A DNA stretch of 64,000 nt from Ruminococcaceae bacterium R-25 (GCA_003149065.1 QGFZ01000003.1:248001-312000); one strand, 5' to 3'. Positions 53,765 through 63,092 are shown, counted from the stretch's first letter. Numbers and translations are program-made. Notes: a model not told the origin generated them from the sequence alone.

Positions 53765-55246
53765 ATGATGTTTAATTCTTTTTCATTCATCTGCTTTTTT
53801 ATCGTGATCTTAGTTCCCTATTTTCTTGTAAAGCCTAAATTTCGCAGGGTCTGGCTGCTTGTTGTAAGCGTTTTATTCTACAGTTTTTGGAATCCGTTAT
53901 ATGTACTGCTTCTTCTGTACTGTATTTTGGTCACCTATGGTACCGGACTGCTTATTGGAAAGTTTCAGAGTTCGGCAAAGAAGAAACTGTTTTTGGTGCT
54001 TGGAATTGTTTTAGATCTAATCGTTTTATTTGTATTTAAATATCAAAATATGATGATCGAACTGGTCAATTCTGTTCTGACTCATGTAAAGTTCAGTATT
54101 GATTACAGATTTGAACTAATGCTGCCAATCGGCATCTCATTTTATACCTTCCAGACAATCGGCTATATGGTCGATGTATATCGTGGGAACATAAAGGCTT
54201 CCAAGAGTATAATTGAGTATTCTCTGTTTGTTTCATTCTTTCCTCAGTTGGTAGCAGGTCCTATTGAACGTTCAGGAAATCTTATCGGCCAGATTAAGAA
54301 TATCGAGAACGTTGAGATAAGGAATATACCGCGTATCAAGCAAGGACTGTATACCATGCTTTGGGGATTTTTCATGAAAGTAGTTGTCGCTGACAGGGCA
54401 GCACTTTTTGCAGATACAGTTTTTAAGAATTATAAGATCCTGGGAAGTGTTGAATTGATCATTGGTATTTTATGCTTCTCGATACAGATCTATTGTGATT
54501 TTGGCGGATATTCGGCAATAGCCATCGGTGCTGCAAAAATAATGGGATTTAACCTTATGGAGAATTTCAATACTCCGTATTTTTCAGGCAGCATAAAGGA
54601 GTTTTGGAACAGGTGGCATATTTCTTTATCTACATGGTTTAGAGATTATCTTTATATACCGCTCGGAGGCAATCGGAAGGGAAAACTCATGAAGTACAGA
54701 AACCTCATGATCATTTTCCTGGTCAGCGGTCTGTGGCATGGCGCTGAATGGAGTTTTGTTGTCTGGGGCGGGCTTCACGGTCTTTATATGGTCATTGAAG
54801 ATATGACATCTTCCATAAGAGAACGGATCATAAAAAAGGCCAATATAACTACTTCCTGCTTTAGCTGGAAACTGCTTCAGGCTTTATTTGTTTTTGTGTT
54901 GACTTCATTTGCATGGATCTTTTTCCGCGCTTCCAATATTCGAGAAGCTTTAGAATATATCTATCGTTTATTTACTGCTTCAGATCCTTGGATATTGTTT
55001 GATGGCGGTATTTACACATTTGGTATTCCGGCACTCGAATACAGTCTGTTATTTGTCTCGGTTCTCGTGTTGATAACCGTAGATTATCTGTATTTGAAAA
55101 CCGGTAAAAAACTGGATGCGCTGATTCAAAATCAGAATATGTGGTTCCGTTGGGCAGTTGTTATTCTCCTTCTTTGCGGGTGTATTTTCTTTAATTGTTC
55201 TGCAGACGGAGTCAGCGCAAATCAATTCATTTATTTTCAATTCTGA
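53765..55246 (+). CDS. MBOAT O-acyltransferase (AlgI/DltB-like)
   Basis: A 493-residue polytopic enzyme with about 11 spans. Clear MBOAT marks are GISFYTFQTIGYMVDVYRG near 118, FFPQLVAGPIER near 160, FWNRWHISLSTWFRDYLYIPLGG near 280, and the catalytic His in GLWHGAEW near 325. Such proteins hand an acyl group across the membrane to a surface polymer. The SGNH-type partner follows after 15 bases, as algI and algX/algJ or dltB and dltD pair elsewhere. A second in-frame ATG lies one codon further on. Confidence 0.9.
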   Translation: MMFNSFSFICFFIVILVPYFLVKPKFRRVWLLVVSVLFYSFWNPLYVLLLLYCILVTYGTGLLIGKFQSSAKKKLFLVLGIVLDLIVLFVFKYQNMMIELVNSVLTHVKFSIDYRFELMLPIGISFYTFQTIGYMVDVYRGNIKASKSIIEYSLFVSFFPQLVAGPIERSGNLIGQIKNIENVEIRNIPRIKQGLYTMLWGFFMKVVVADRAALFADTVFKNYKILGSVELIIGILCFSIQIYCDFGGYSAIAIGAAKIMGFNLMENFNTPYFSGSIKEFWNRWHISLSTWFRDYLYIPLGGNRKGKLMKYRNLMIIFLVSGLWHGAEWSFVVWGGLHGLYMVIEDMTSSIRERIIKKANITTSCFSWKLLQALFVFVLTSFAWIFFRASNIREALEYIYRLFTASDPWILFDGGIYTFGIPALEYSLLFVSVLVLITVDYLYLKTGKKLDALIQNQNMWFRWAVVILLLCGCIFFNCSADGVSANQFIYFQF

Positions 55247-55261
55247 GCAGGTGGAGTCATT

Positions 55262-56656
55262 ATGAACAAAGGCAAAACAGCAATTAAAGTAATAAGCTTC
55301 ATTCTTATCATGGCTGTGATTCTGGCTGCCGCTGACAGAGTGCTGATTGTTAAGTACACGGATGGAATCTATAGCATAAAGCGTTTTTATGAATTGGAAG
55401 ATGATTCGGTAGATGTACTGTTCCTCGGAAGCAGTCATGTTTTTGAGACATATAATACTTCTGTCTTATGGGATGACTACGGTATTGCTTCTTTCGTCTT
55501 GGGTGGTTCTGTCCAGCCGATGTGGAATACATATTTCTATATGAAGGAAGCATTGAAAACACAAACTCCGGATTTGATCGTTTTAGATGTATTCTGCTGC
55601 ATTTTTGAAGATGAATATTCTGATTACTCACGGCAGATCAAGAATTGTTATGGCATGAAGCCATCATTAAACAAATTGAATGCAATGCTCGTAAGCAGTT
55701 CGTATGATAATGTTAATTTCTTTTTCCCCATCAGCAATTACTCATCCCGATATAGTGAACTGACACAGGAAGATTTCCTTGAACCTAAGGATATTACCCG
55801 ATATAAGAATTGGATGGGGTTTGCCTGTAATTATCAGAATGAGGTAAAAGAAACCACCCGTCTTGAGGATTCTGACGTAGAAAAACCGATGCCTCAAAAG
55901 ACTGAAAAATACTATAGAAAGATCCTTGAACTTGCTAATGAAAAACAAATCCCGATACTTGTTGTTGTAACACCGTATCCGGATATTAATGAGGATTTTG
56001 CAGCAGTATACAAATATGCGGAAAGGATTGCAGGGGAGTATAACGTGGATTTCTTAAATCCGGCTTTAGATCCTGCTGCAATCGGATTGGATTATAGTAT
56101 CCATGCCGCAGAAGGCCTTCATCTGAACTCTGCCGGAAACCGTATTTACACATCCTATTTCGGAGACTACATAAAAACACACTATTCAATTCACGACCGC
56201 CGCGGTGATCCTGATTATCAGAGCTGGGAAGAATGCTCAACATATATTAAACGGTTGGATTCGATTAATCAGTTAAATAACCAGTCTGATTTCGACAGCA
56301 TCTGCAAGCAGATAAACGATGAACAATACTGTGCGGTTGTTATCGTAGGAAAGGATTTTTCGAATGCAGCCGAAATCTTAAAACCTTTAGGAGAGGCTGA
56401 GAGTGAGCCCTCAAATGTAAGCATATATATCAAAGGACAAAAATTACCATGGCTGTATTTTACGGATAAAGTAACCTATGAACAGATATACATGTTGTTC
56501 CATGATGATCTGGTACATTCAGACAGAAACCGTCTTGCAAAAGAATATACTGCTGATGCCAATGCAATTAAAATCGTCGTTTACGATACATTAACCGATG
56601 ACGTCTGCGATGTATTCTCAATTGCTGAAGCGAATCCTAAAACTGTCTGCAGATAA
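55262..56656 (+). CDS. SGNH-type partner of the MBOAT acyltransferase (AlgJ/DltD-like)
   Basis: A 464-residue protein with an N-terminal membrane anchor (about 8-28) and an outer SGNH-like domain. GSSHVFETYN near 58 carries the probable Ser, VTPYPD lies near 240, and a late GLHLNSAGN near 285 carries the His. This is the DltD/AlgX-like component that completes acetyl transfer to the polymer. A 130-residue tail has no clear family. The start has a GGTGGAG site. A strong terminator ends the operon. Confidence 0.78.
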   Translation: MNKGKTAIKVISFILIMAVILAAADRVLIVKYTDGIYSIKRFYELEDDSVDVLFLGSSHVFETYNTSVLWDDYGIASFVLGGSVQPMWNTYFYMKEALKTQTPDLIVLDVFCCIFEDEYSDYSRQIKNCYGMKPSLNKLNAMLVSSSYDNVNFFFPISNYSSRYSELTQEDFLEPKDITRYKNWMGFACNYQNEVKETTRLEDSDVEKPMPQKTEKYYRKILELANEKQIPILVVVTPYPDINEDFAAVYKYAERIAGEYNVDFLNPALDPAAIGLDYSIHAAEGLHLNSAGNRIYTSYFGDYIKTHYSIHDRRGDPDYQSWEECSTYIKRLDSINQLNNQSDFDSICKQINDEQYCAVVIVGKDFSNAAEILKPLGEAESEPSNVSIYIKGQKLPWLYFTDKVTYEQIYMLFHDDLVHSDRNRLAKEYTADANAIKIVVYDTLTDDVCDVFSIAEANPKTVCR

Positions 56657-56723
56657 GAATGATGCTAAATGAAAAGAGGCATTTCAAAACTGTAGGGGAC
56701 ACCTCACTTTGAATAACAAGAAT

Positions 56724-56752
56724 AAAGCTCCTGAGCGGATCAGGAGCTTTTT
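56724..56752. terminator. Bidirectional terminator after the glycan island
   Basis: AAAGCTCCTGA and its complement TCAGGAGCTTT surround GCGGA. TTTTT follows on the plus strand, TTTATTCTT on the minus strand. It closes the island and the convergent gene ending at 56761. Confidence 0.9.
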
Positions 56753-56760
56753 AATGCAGT

Positions 56761-57063
56761 TTATTGTCCTTCAGGTGCTTCCGGAACGGTAGTATCCGGC
56801 GCGGCTTCGGCTTGCACAGGAGGAGTTTGCTGAGCATAAGCTTGCTGTGCAGATGCTTGCGCGGCAGCAGCTTCTTCGGCGGCCTTGCGTTCGTCCTCTT
56901 CGCGGTTCATTTTCGCCTTTTTGTTGAGGAGAACTGCAAGGACAATAGCGCTTGAGACTGCGACCACAATAACAACTGCAGCAATGATTACGATTATAGC
57001 TAGTATTGCAACAAGTGCCAAAGCAAAGCCGGGTCCCATAGCATCGAAATTAATCAAGTTCAT
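56761..57063 (-). CDS. Small membrane protein with Ala/Gln-rich tail
   Basis: A 100-residue protein with one long hydrophobic helix (about 12-45), a basic stop-transfer (NKKAKMNREED) and a disordered Ala/Gln/Pro-rich tail that should be cytoplasmic. No family recognised. AGGAGG precedes the ATG, which overlaps the stop of the MFS gene (ATGA), so the two are translated together. Confidence 0.7.
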   Translation of the reverse strand: MNLINFDAMGPGFALALVAILAIIVIIAAVVIVVAVSSAIVLAVLLNKKAKMNREEDERKAAEEAAAAQASAQQAYAQQTPPVQAEAAPDTTVPEAPEGQ

Positions 57064-58133
57064 TTTTCGCAGACCTCCTTGTCAGGTTTTAGTATATACA
57101 TAGCGAGTAAAAAACATATAGCGGATGTGATCACGATCATCGAAATGTTGAATATAAGGCTTTCGCTGCGGACGGAAAAAACAGCTAAGGTTCCGAAGAA
57201 TATCGCAACAGTCGTAACACCGAATGCAGCGCCCGGAGCTATCTTCATAACGGAGATAACCATTCCCAGGGTGACTGCTGCGGTCATGCTGAAGAACATT
57301 ATTCCGATAAGGGATACGATCATTATCTTGTTGCCGAGGATCAGGAACGGCAGAGCTCCGATTATGCTGATAACAGCGGTTTTGCGGATGCCGATGAGAT
57401 CGGACAGAACACCGCCCAAAGCTTTTCCCAGTCCCATAAAGACATATAGGAGTACAGATTGAAACAGCGTGGTCTTCCAGCCCAAAGGAATCTCAAAACC
57501 AATATAAGTTCTGATTGCAACAATGAAGAATGCAGCGAGGATTACGATGAAGATCTTCCGTTTTTTTAAGATGAAATTGAAACCTTCGCATTCATCACTT
57601 CCCCTGGGATTTCCTTTGTACAAAGTCTCACCTAATATTACCAGCGGAAGCATGAGTGCGCAGACCAAAGCTATCCACCAGAATGATATATTTGTTGATG
57701 CCAATACCTGTCCTAAAATGACACCGAATGAACCGCCGCTGACAAATACTGCAACAGGTGTCAGTTTTCCGTTTGCAGTTCTTATCGTGAGCTCTGCACC
57801 TGCTACATGAATGAGTGCATTTCCGGTGGAAAGGAGTACCAACGAGATCCAGAACAAAGGACCTTCGCTACCTGTCATAAAGAACAGCAAAAAGCCTGAC
57901 AGGAGAAGAGGAATGGAGATGATTCCGGGCTTAAACTTTTCAATAAGGTCGCGGAGCGATCCCCAGAAGATCTGCGGGACGAAAGCAATGCAGTTATAGA
58001 TCAGAGCGACCATCGTGATGAAAACCGGGTCTTTAAAGATCCTGTACAGCATAAAGTAACAGACAACTTCATTCATAAGATGAATGAAGAAGTACAGTGT
58101 CGAAGCTTTTGCTGCTCTGGCGCCTATAGTCAT
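57060..58133 (-). CDS. MFS-type transporter
   Basis: A 357-residue membrane protein with about 10-11 hydrophobic helices, somewhat short for the 12-span family. The loop with GNPRGSDECEG divides two halves and a conserved-looking GLGKALGGVLSDLIG follows near 235, as in major facilitator proteins. Substrate unknown. AGGAG precedes ATG 58133. Coupled to the small membrane protein downstream. Confidence 0.72.
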   Translation of the reverse strand: MTIGARAAKASTLYFFIHLMNEVVCYFMLYRIFKDPVFITMVALIYNCIAFVPQIFWGSLRDLIEKFKPGIISIPLLLSGFLLFFMTGSEGPLFWISLVLLSTGNALIHVAGAELTIRTANGKLTPVAVFVSGGSFGVILGQVLASTNISFWWIALVCALMLPLVILGETLYKGNPRGSDECEGFNFILKKRKIFIVILAAFFIVAIRTYIGFEIPLGWKTTLFQSVLLYVFMGLGKALGGVLSDLIGIRKTAVISIIGALPFLILGNKIMIVSLIGIMFFSMTAAVTLGMVISVMKIAPGAAFGVTTVAIFFGTLAVFSVRSESLIFNISMIVITSAICFLLAMYILKPDKEVCEK

Positions 58134-58148
58134 CGGTTCTCCTTTCTT

Positions 58149-58517
58149 TCAGAACAATAGTCCGAGTATTAATGATGAAAGTGTTGTGCCCGCGAAAAAA
58201 GAAACGCTGTTAAGTATAAGTGAGAGTAAAAAGGGCGAAGGCTTTTTCGTGAATAAGAGTTTTCTGTATATCAGTGCTTCCGTTATGAAGGCTGCAAGTT
58301 CCAATACTATGACATATACCGGTCTCGGAATTTTCGTAAACGATGCAAGTAATATTCCGGAAAATACGACGACCGGATTTGTCAGCAGGTTTGAAAAGAG
58401 TATTACTGTCAGATCAAAACATTTGCGGACTCCTACGATAAGCGCCGTGACCTCTTCCAGGACCAAAGTCAGGATGAGACATACGATCAATGTAATAATG
58501 ATTTGCTTGACTACCAT
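58149..58517 (-). CDS. Small membrane protein of unknown function
   Basis: A 122-residue protein with three or four hydrophobic helices and few polar residues. No family recognised. Its ATG shares a base with the stop of the 133-residue membrane protein before it (TGATG), so both are likely subunits of one membrane unit. The MFS gene follows after 15 bases. Confidence 0.65.
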   Translation of the reverse strand: MVVKQIIITLIVCLILTLVLEEVTALIVGVRKCFDLTVILFSNLLTNPVVVFSGILLASFTKIPRPVYVIVLELAAFITEALIYRKLLFTKKPSPFLLSLILNSVSFFAGTTLSSLILGLLF

Positions 58518-58918
58518 CAGATTTCTAAATTATTTACCAAGTAAACTGTTTCCGGTATGAGAGGTACTAAAAAAGCAGCATTGCAAATAAGAGAGATCAG
58601 GAAACCGTTCATCTTTCTGTCTCTTAAAGTGAACTGCCAGACAATGCCTTCAGCCACAACAGCCGATGCAATAACAAATACCAGTGGAATTATATAAGAA
58701 ATTGCGGAATCAACACTATATTCTCTAAAGCCGAAAGCAAAAAGCCCATAGACTATAAGCGAAAATGAGCAGACTGCGATATGGAGAAAAAACAATATCC
58801 AATGATCGATTTTCTTGCGAAGGCCAAACAGCCGTGACAGAAGCTGGCCATAAAGAAAAGGAAAAGCAATGAGCCAAAACATTGTAAAGTAGCCAATTAT
58901 ACTTCCAATAACTTCCAT
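58517..58918 (-). CDS. Small membrane protein, partner of the next gene
   Basis: A 133-residue protein with four predicted helices. First gene of the four-gene minus-strand operon 58918-56761. Only a poor GGGGGATGA site lies upstream. No family recognised. Confidence 0.65.
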   Translation of the reverse strand: MEVIGSIIGYFTMFWLIAFPFLYGQLLSRLFGLRKKIDHWILFFLHIAVCSFSLIVYGLFAFGFREYSVDSAISYIIPLVFVIASAVVAEGIVWQFTLRDRKMNGFLISLICNAAFLVPLIPETVYLVNNLEI

Positions 58919-58941
58919 AACTGTTCATCCCCCCACATAAT

Positions 58942-58973
58942 AAAATCTGCCCGGTAAACTACCGGACAGATTT
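58942..58973 (-). terminator. Terminator of the TTG-start gene
   Basis: AAATCTG-CCCGGTA pairs with TACCGG-ACAGATTT around AAC; TTTTATTA follows on the minus strand. It lies 52 bases after the stop at 59025. Confidence 0.8.
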
Positions 58974-59024
58974 ATTATATATCATCTGTAAAAAGTTTTT
59001 TAGAATGCCGGCACTATCTCTCCA

Positions 59025-59567
59025 TCAGTTCAGGAGGTATCTCTTTACCGGTTCATCGGTCCATACCTGAACTTCAATATAGCGTTCCGGACCATGTGCT
59101 CCGTCATCATTCCAGTCCTGCGGCAGGCCGTAACGGTCGATGATGTCCAGTATCTCTTCGTATGTATAAACCTTTTTTCTGTACTCTTTTCCGTCCTTTA
59201 TTCGCGGGCTGAATGCCGGCATGGAATCACCGTAAGTAAACGAGATCTTGCGGGTGTCAAACTCCTCTATGGGAATCTTGATAACACCGGGATCTTCGAA
59301 CCACGTGCTAAGCCAGGGACTGTGTTCCACAACCAGATAATGCGGCGAAGGGATATCCATTATGATGCCCTTTTTCTCCGCTTCTTTACGGACTATTCTT
59401 TCGCAGTTCATGCGCTTGGAGATATATCCTGCATCTCTTTGGGCAGTCTGCGAAGACGGCCTGTCGAGCTTTATCTTCTCGAGGACCGAAAACGCCTCAT
59501 CCTTCGGAAGCGCAGTAAGGCTCTTAAAAGGTCCCGACCGTTTGTCGAAATAATGATATAGATACAA
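59025..59567 (-). CDS. Unknown 180-residue soluble protein
   Basis: A soluble protein beginning MYLYHYFDKRSGPF when started at TTG 59567. I prefer this start because AGGAGG lies 6 bases before it. ATGs at 59588 and 59585 lie upstream of that site and have no site of their own. Aromatic and charged motifs (HYLVVEHSPWLSTWFEDPG near 80 and ERYIEVQVWTDEP near 165) suggest a compact domain, but I do not recognise the family. The first 28 bases around its start occur again at 62539-62566. Confidence 0.7.
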   Translation of the reverse strand: MYLYHYFDKRSGPFKSLTALPKDEAFSVLEKIKLDRPSSQTAQRDAGYISKRMNCERIVRKEAEKKGIIMDIPSPHYLVVEHSPWLSTWFEDPGVIKIPIEEFDTRKISFTYGDSMPAFSPRIKDGKEYRKKVYTYEEILDIIDRYGLPQDWNDDGAHGPERYIEVQVWTDEPVKRYLLN

Positions 59568-59580
59568 AATCTTCCTCCTG
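59553..59580. repeat. 28-bp direct repeat, copy 1
   Basis: This copy spans the ribosome binding site and first codons of the 180-residue gene. It matches 62539-62566 at 27 of 28 bases in the same orientation. The two copies bracket a three-gene module. Confidence 0.85.
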
Positions 59581-59626
59581 CTCATCATCTTTACATGATG
59601 TGATGACACACTCAATTGTTGTCACG

Positions 59627-60295
59627 CTACACATGGAATCTCCGTTGAAACTCTGCAGCCACTTCTCTTCCGCGGAATATTATGGCACCGGCAAAGAGAA
59701 TGACGCTGACCATCAGGCAGATTGCCCACGCAAGAGGCATTTGACTCCTCACAAAGTAAAAGATGAAACCTGACACGATTCCTATGAACACGCCCGAGAG
59801 AAGATATGACATCATATTTCCGTTTTTATCTATCAGTGCAAGCACGAAATTTGCTGTAATTGTAGCCGCCAGCACAATCGGCACCACCAGATCGATCGTA
59901 ATCTTCATAAGCCCGAAAAAATATGCAGTAACACACCATGTCGCGATCGTAATCAACACCAGCATAGTCACTTTGCCTGCCGAACCGGTTCCCGGTTTAA
60001 ACTGCCGCATGATTCCAAACTCAAACACCATAAGCCATATGGCAAGGAGCAAACTCCAGTGCAGATCCTGATATCCCGGTAAACGGAGACCGATCAAAAA
60101 ATCAAGGCCAATGCCGACGATCAGCAATCCCCAGGAGATAGACAGATGAAGCTTGTAAAAGAGAGACCGTTTCTTCTGCGCCTCAAACTTAGGATAACAG
60201 GGATCATCGCCGGTACCGTTCAACTTGCTCTGGCACAGCGGGCATTTGACAAGATTCCCTCCGATCCCGACCTTGCAATAAGGGCATTTTCTCAT
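59627..60295 (-). CDS. Zinc-ribbon membrane protein (DUF6320-like)
   Basis: A 222-residue protein. Two CxxC pairs at the N terminus (CPYC, CPLC) form a zinc ribbon. About six short membrane helices follow. From memory, such proteins (DUF6320) accompany the acetyltransferase and hydrolase found here; function unknown. ATG 60295 was chosen for its GGAGGTGAT site. It overlaps the stop of the acyltransferase gene (ATGA). Confidence 0.72.
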   Translation of the reverse strand: MRKCPYCKVGIGGNLVKCPLCQSKLNGTGDDPCYPKFEAQKKRSLFYKLHLSISWGLLIVGIGLDFLIGLRLPGYQDLHWSLLLAIWLMVFEFGIMRQFKPGTGSAGKVTMLVLITIATWCVTAYFFGLMKITIDLVVPIVLAATITANFVLALIDKNGNMMSYLLSGVFIGIVSGFIFYFVRSQMPLAWAICLMVSVILFAGAIIFRGREVAAEFQRRFHV

Positions 60296-61542
60296 TTGAT
60301 CACCTCCGTCGCACATATGGTGATATCCACTCCGGATGCGGAAAGAAACCTCACAAAATTCTTCACCACACCTGTATTCATATATGCCGAGGAAACCCCA
60401 AGGGTCAGATGTTCCCCATAGCCAAACATGGTGGAAAAGATAGTGTTGGTACTGCAGAAGCCGCTGTAATTCTCAATCCGTTCACCTAGTGATCTGGGCG
60501 GTTTTTGGACACCCATATTGGAGAAGGTCATAGACACCTTTTTGCCGGCTTTTTTTGTAAAATGCCTTACTACCCATTGCTTGATAAATAACGGCACACC
60601 CCTTACAAAAGCAACGTACTCCATGGTCTCGAAACTGTCCATCTGCTTTTTTATATTTTCTTCGGTCAGCTGACTCTTAAATGATGTGTCAAATTCACGA
60701 GCCAGTTCTTCCAATGTTATCTCACGGTCAAATACATGCGTCACGCTCACACTGTTAAAAAAGTTGCGTGCTGTCTTAGACGGATAATAATTCCTGAGAT
60801 TTACGGGCAGGGAAATGGTTACCGGAAGATGGCGCTTGCGTGGCGGCATTTCATCGCGGATTGCAAGCATCCACAGTGCCCCCAGATAGCTGGTCAGCGA
60901 AACTCCCAATTCTCTTGCTCTCGGAAGGATCTGTGAGGAAGGCATATGGATCTCAAAAAACTGCAGTTGATTATAAGGAAGTTTCAGCCCTCCAATATGA
61001 TATGCCTTATCTCGTGCAGGTCCGTGGGAAAGATTCATGTTCCCGAAAAAATGCCTGTAGCTATCTTGACTCAAGTCACCTTCGGAGGCCCCGGAGTGAA
61101 CGGTTACATCAGCTAATTCATCCGGATACTTCCTCCTGAGATAATCAAGCACGATGATATTCAAAAATTCCATTCCGCCTGTTCCGTCTGCCAAAACATG
61201 AGAGATATCCAGATTGATCCTGTTTCCGAAATAAGTCACCTGATAGTGAAGCATGGTCTTTGAAGGAATGTAAAGAAGCGGACAGATCCGGTCATCCTCT
61301 TTTTTAACCACCGGCATAATGTCGGTATCCTCCATATAATGCCAGAATAAACCGCGCCTGATCCTCACCTGAACCTGTGGACGGTCTTCGATTGCCGAGA
61401 TTACAGCCTGTTGCAGAAGTTCCGGATCGACATCCTCCTTCAATGTACAGCTGAGACGGAAAGAGCGGGTATCCCGCTTTCCGATCGTGGCCAGGAAAAC
61501 TTTGGCCACATTGTCGATCCTGTACCAATTAGTGCTTCCCAT
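60292..61542 (-). CDS. Condensation-type acyltransferase (alcohol acetyltransferase-like)
   Basis: A 416-residue protein with the HxxxDG active-site motif (SHVLADGTGG near 135), as in alcohol acetyltransferases, wax synthases and condensation domains. It would join an acyl-CoA to an alcohol or amine. ATG 61542 (MGSTNWYRID) is favoured because homologous proteins, as I recall, begin close to the WYRxDN motif. An ATG at 61560 is also possible; neither has a clear ribosome binding site. It overlaps the hydrolase gene before it by 14 bases, so translation is coupled. Confidence 0.72.
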   Translation of the reverse strand: MGSTNWYRIDNVAKVFLATIGKRDTRSFRLSCTLKEDVDPELLQQAVISAIEDRPQVQVRIRRGLFWHYMEDTDIMPVVKKEDDRICPLLYIPSKTMLHYQVTYFGNRINLDISHVLADGTGGMEFLNIIVLDYLRRKYPDELADVTVHSGASEGDLSQDSYRHFFGNMNLSHGPARDKAYHIGGLKLPYNQLQFFEIHMPSSQILPRARELGVSLTSYLGALWMLAIRDEMPPRKRHLPVTISLPVNLRNYYPSKTARNFFNSVSVTHVFDREITLEELAREFDTSFKSQLTEENIKKQMDSFETMEYVAFVRGVPLFIKQWVVRHFTKKAGKKVSMTFSNMGVQKPPRSLGERIENYSGFCSTNTIFSTMFGYGEHLTLGVSSAYMNTGVVKNFVRFLSASGVDITICATEVIK

Positions 61543-62428
61543 AGATTGAATCTGACACATGCGCTGACAGCCGTTCCATAGCCTCGCGCGCTATGGAGCA
61601 GGGGATCTGCTGATACACGTGCCAACCTTTCTCTTCAATGTCAAGTTCAGCCGTCCCTCCGGCTTCATCTATCCTATGCTTGAGCCGGATACTGTCGTCT
61701 AATAAAATACCGTTTCTTCCTGCCATAATATAGACAGGCGGGAAATGCTCAAAACTCCCGAATAACGGACTGAAAACCGCATCTTCCGGATTTCCGTCTC
61801 CCATATATGCTTTGGCGGAATTTAACACAAACTCTTTCGAAAGGACCGGATCGATGTCCTTGTAGGTTTCATAGGACTCCGCCGTTCCGGTCATATCTGT
61901 CCAAGGGCTGAACAAAAGAAGTTCCCGTGGTACAGGCTTTCCTTCGGCAAGCAGCCTCTGGGTCAGGCAGAGCGCCATGTTGCCGCCAGCCGAATCTCCC
62001 GCTAAGAATATGTGATCCGCATCCGCAATGTTTTCGACAAGATATTTCCACACGGCATTCACATCCTCTGCTGCAGCAGGATACGGATGCTCCGGCGCCA
62101 ACCGGTATGCGAATGAGTAGACCGTGAATCCTGTTGCCATAGCAAGTTTTACAGAGAGATTTCCGGCGTAGTCAAGCCCACCGCTGATATATCCGCCGCC
62201 GTGGCAGTAGAGGATCACGTAGCCGGGAATGTGCAAAGAAACGGGTCTGAACTCCTCACATCGGATCTTGCCGATACGGAATTCCCTGTGCTCAATATCG
62301 CCTTTGGGGGTCGCAAGACGGCCTGCCCAATTGGCAACTTTACGATGGCGCTTGATCTCCGCTTCCGTACTTGCCTTTCCGGTCATAAAATGTGCAGCCT
62401 TCAAAGCTTTGACCACTGCTTTTTCCAT
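61529..62428 (-). CDS. Alpha/beta hydrolase of the HSL (hormone-sensitive lipase) family
   Basis: A 299-residue esterase. HGGGYISGG near residue 75 (oxyanion hole), GDSAGGNMAL near 143 (nucleophile) and a late GWHVYQQ (His) near 270 mark the HSL family. It cleaves short acyl esters. It heads the module hydrolase-acyltransferase-zinc-ribbon membrane protein, which may make and remove an ester on a lipid or small molecule (inference). Only a distant GGGGA lies before ATG 62428. Confidence 0.88.
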   Translation of the reverse strand: MEKAVVKALKAAHFMTGKASTEAEIKRHRKVANWAGRLATPKGDIEHREFRIGKIRCEEFRPVSLHIPGYVILYCHGGGYISGGLDYAGNLSVKLAMATGFTVYSFAYRLAPEHPYPAAAEDVNAVWKYLVENIADADHIFLAGDSAGGNMALCLTQRLLAEGKPVPRELLLFSPWTDMTGTAESYETYKDIDPVLSKEFVLNSAKAYMGDGNPEDAVFSPLFGSFEHFPPVYIMAGRNGILLDDSIRLKHRIDEAGGTAELDIEEKGWHVYQQIPCSIAREAMERLSAHVSDSIYGKH

Positions 62429-62487
62429 TAATGCTGCTGGTTCCCCTTTTCATAGTTCTTTAAATACCATAATACCATTGCTTTCTA

Positions 62488-62566
62488 TCAAGCCAAAAGA
62501 TGAGCAAACCAAATCAGTTGTAGCTGAAGCATACCCAAATGATATAGATACAAAATCTTTCTCCTG
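62488..62566 (-). pseudogene. Remnant of the 5' end of the TTG-start gene; direct repeat copy 2
   Basis: Bases 62539-62566 repeat the start region at 59553-59580 (27 of 28 identical). They include the ribosome binding site (here AGGAGA), the TTG and the codons for MYLYH. After that the reading frame diverges and ends 21 codons on, at 62488. It is a broken start of the same gene on the far side of the three-gene module. Confidence 0.7.
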
Positions 62567-62584
62567 AATACTGAGCAGAAGTGA

Positions 62585-62950
62585 TCAGAGCTTGTATTTA
62601 CTGCAGATATCAGGATAGAACTCTTTTAAGAGCGCGTTCCATTGCTTGGCGGTCTTTCCGACATTGATGTAATAGCCGATATAACCTGCTATGCCGGCAG
62701 TTGCAAATAAACCAAACATACTGATAAGACCAAGGACGAGATTGTCATCGATTATCGCGCTAATTCCCATTATCAAACCAAAGACCCCAATAACGGAAGC
62801 AAGGATAATAGCTGGCATTTTCTGTTTCTTCTTTTTCTCGCTCAGAATACCATATGCCTGAGCTATCTGTTCTTCTTTATATTCTTTCTTGCGAAGCGCA
62901 CTTTCTAATTGAACACTGATACTGTAAACAGGAATCTCAACAATCTGCAT
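62585..62950 (-). CDS. Small two-span membrane protein
   Basis: A 121-residue protein. A charged N-terminal half contains a likely amphipathic helix (about 15-45, KKEYKEEQIAQAYG). Two membrane helices follow (about 48-68 and 75-95). The tail is soluble. No family recognised. An AAGGGGG site precedes ATG 62950. Confidence 0.6.
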   Translation of the reverse strand: MQIVEIPVYSISVQLESALRKKEYKEEQIAQAYGILSEKKKKQKMPAIILASVIGVFGLIMGISAIIDDNLVLGLISMFGLFATAGIAGYIGYYINVGKTAKQWNALLKEFYPDICSKYKL

Positions 62951-63023
62951 AACCGGTCCCCCTTAGTATTTGATATGCCTCAATATAACATCTTTTCTGT
63001 TACGATAGCCAGTCATCTATACT

Positions 63024-63054
63024 TATATAAAAAGCCCCGGGTTATCGGGGCTTT
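63024..63054 (-). terminator. Terminator of the lipoprotein gene
   Basis: AAAGCCCCG (63031-63039) and its complement (63046-63054) form a 9-bp stem; TTTTTATATA follows on the minus strand, about 40 bases after the lipoprotein stop. Confidence 0.85.
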
Positions 63055-63092
63055 CAAACATTTACAATTACTTGTTCTCTTAATGTGAATTT

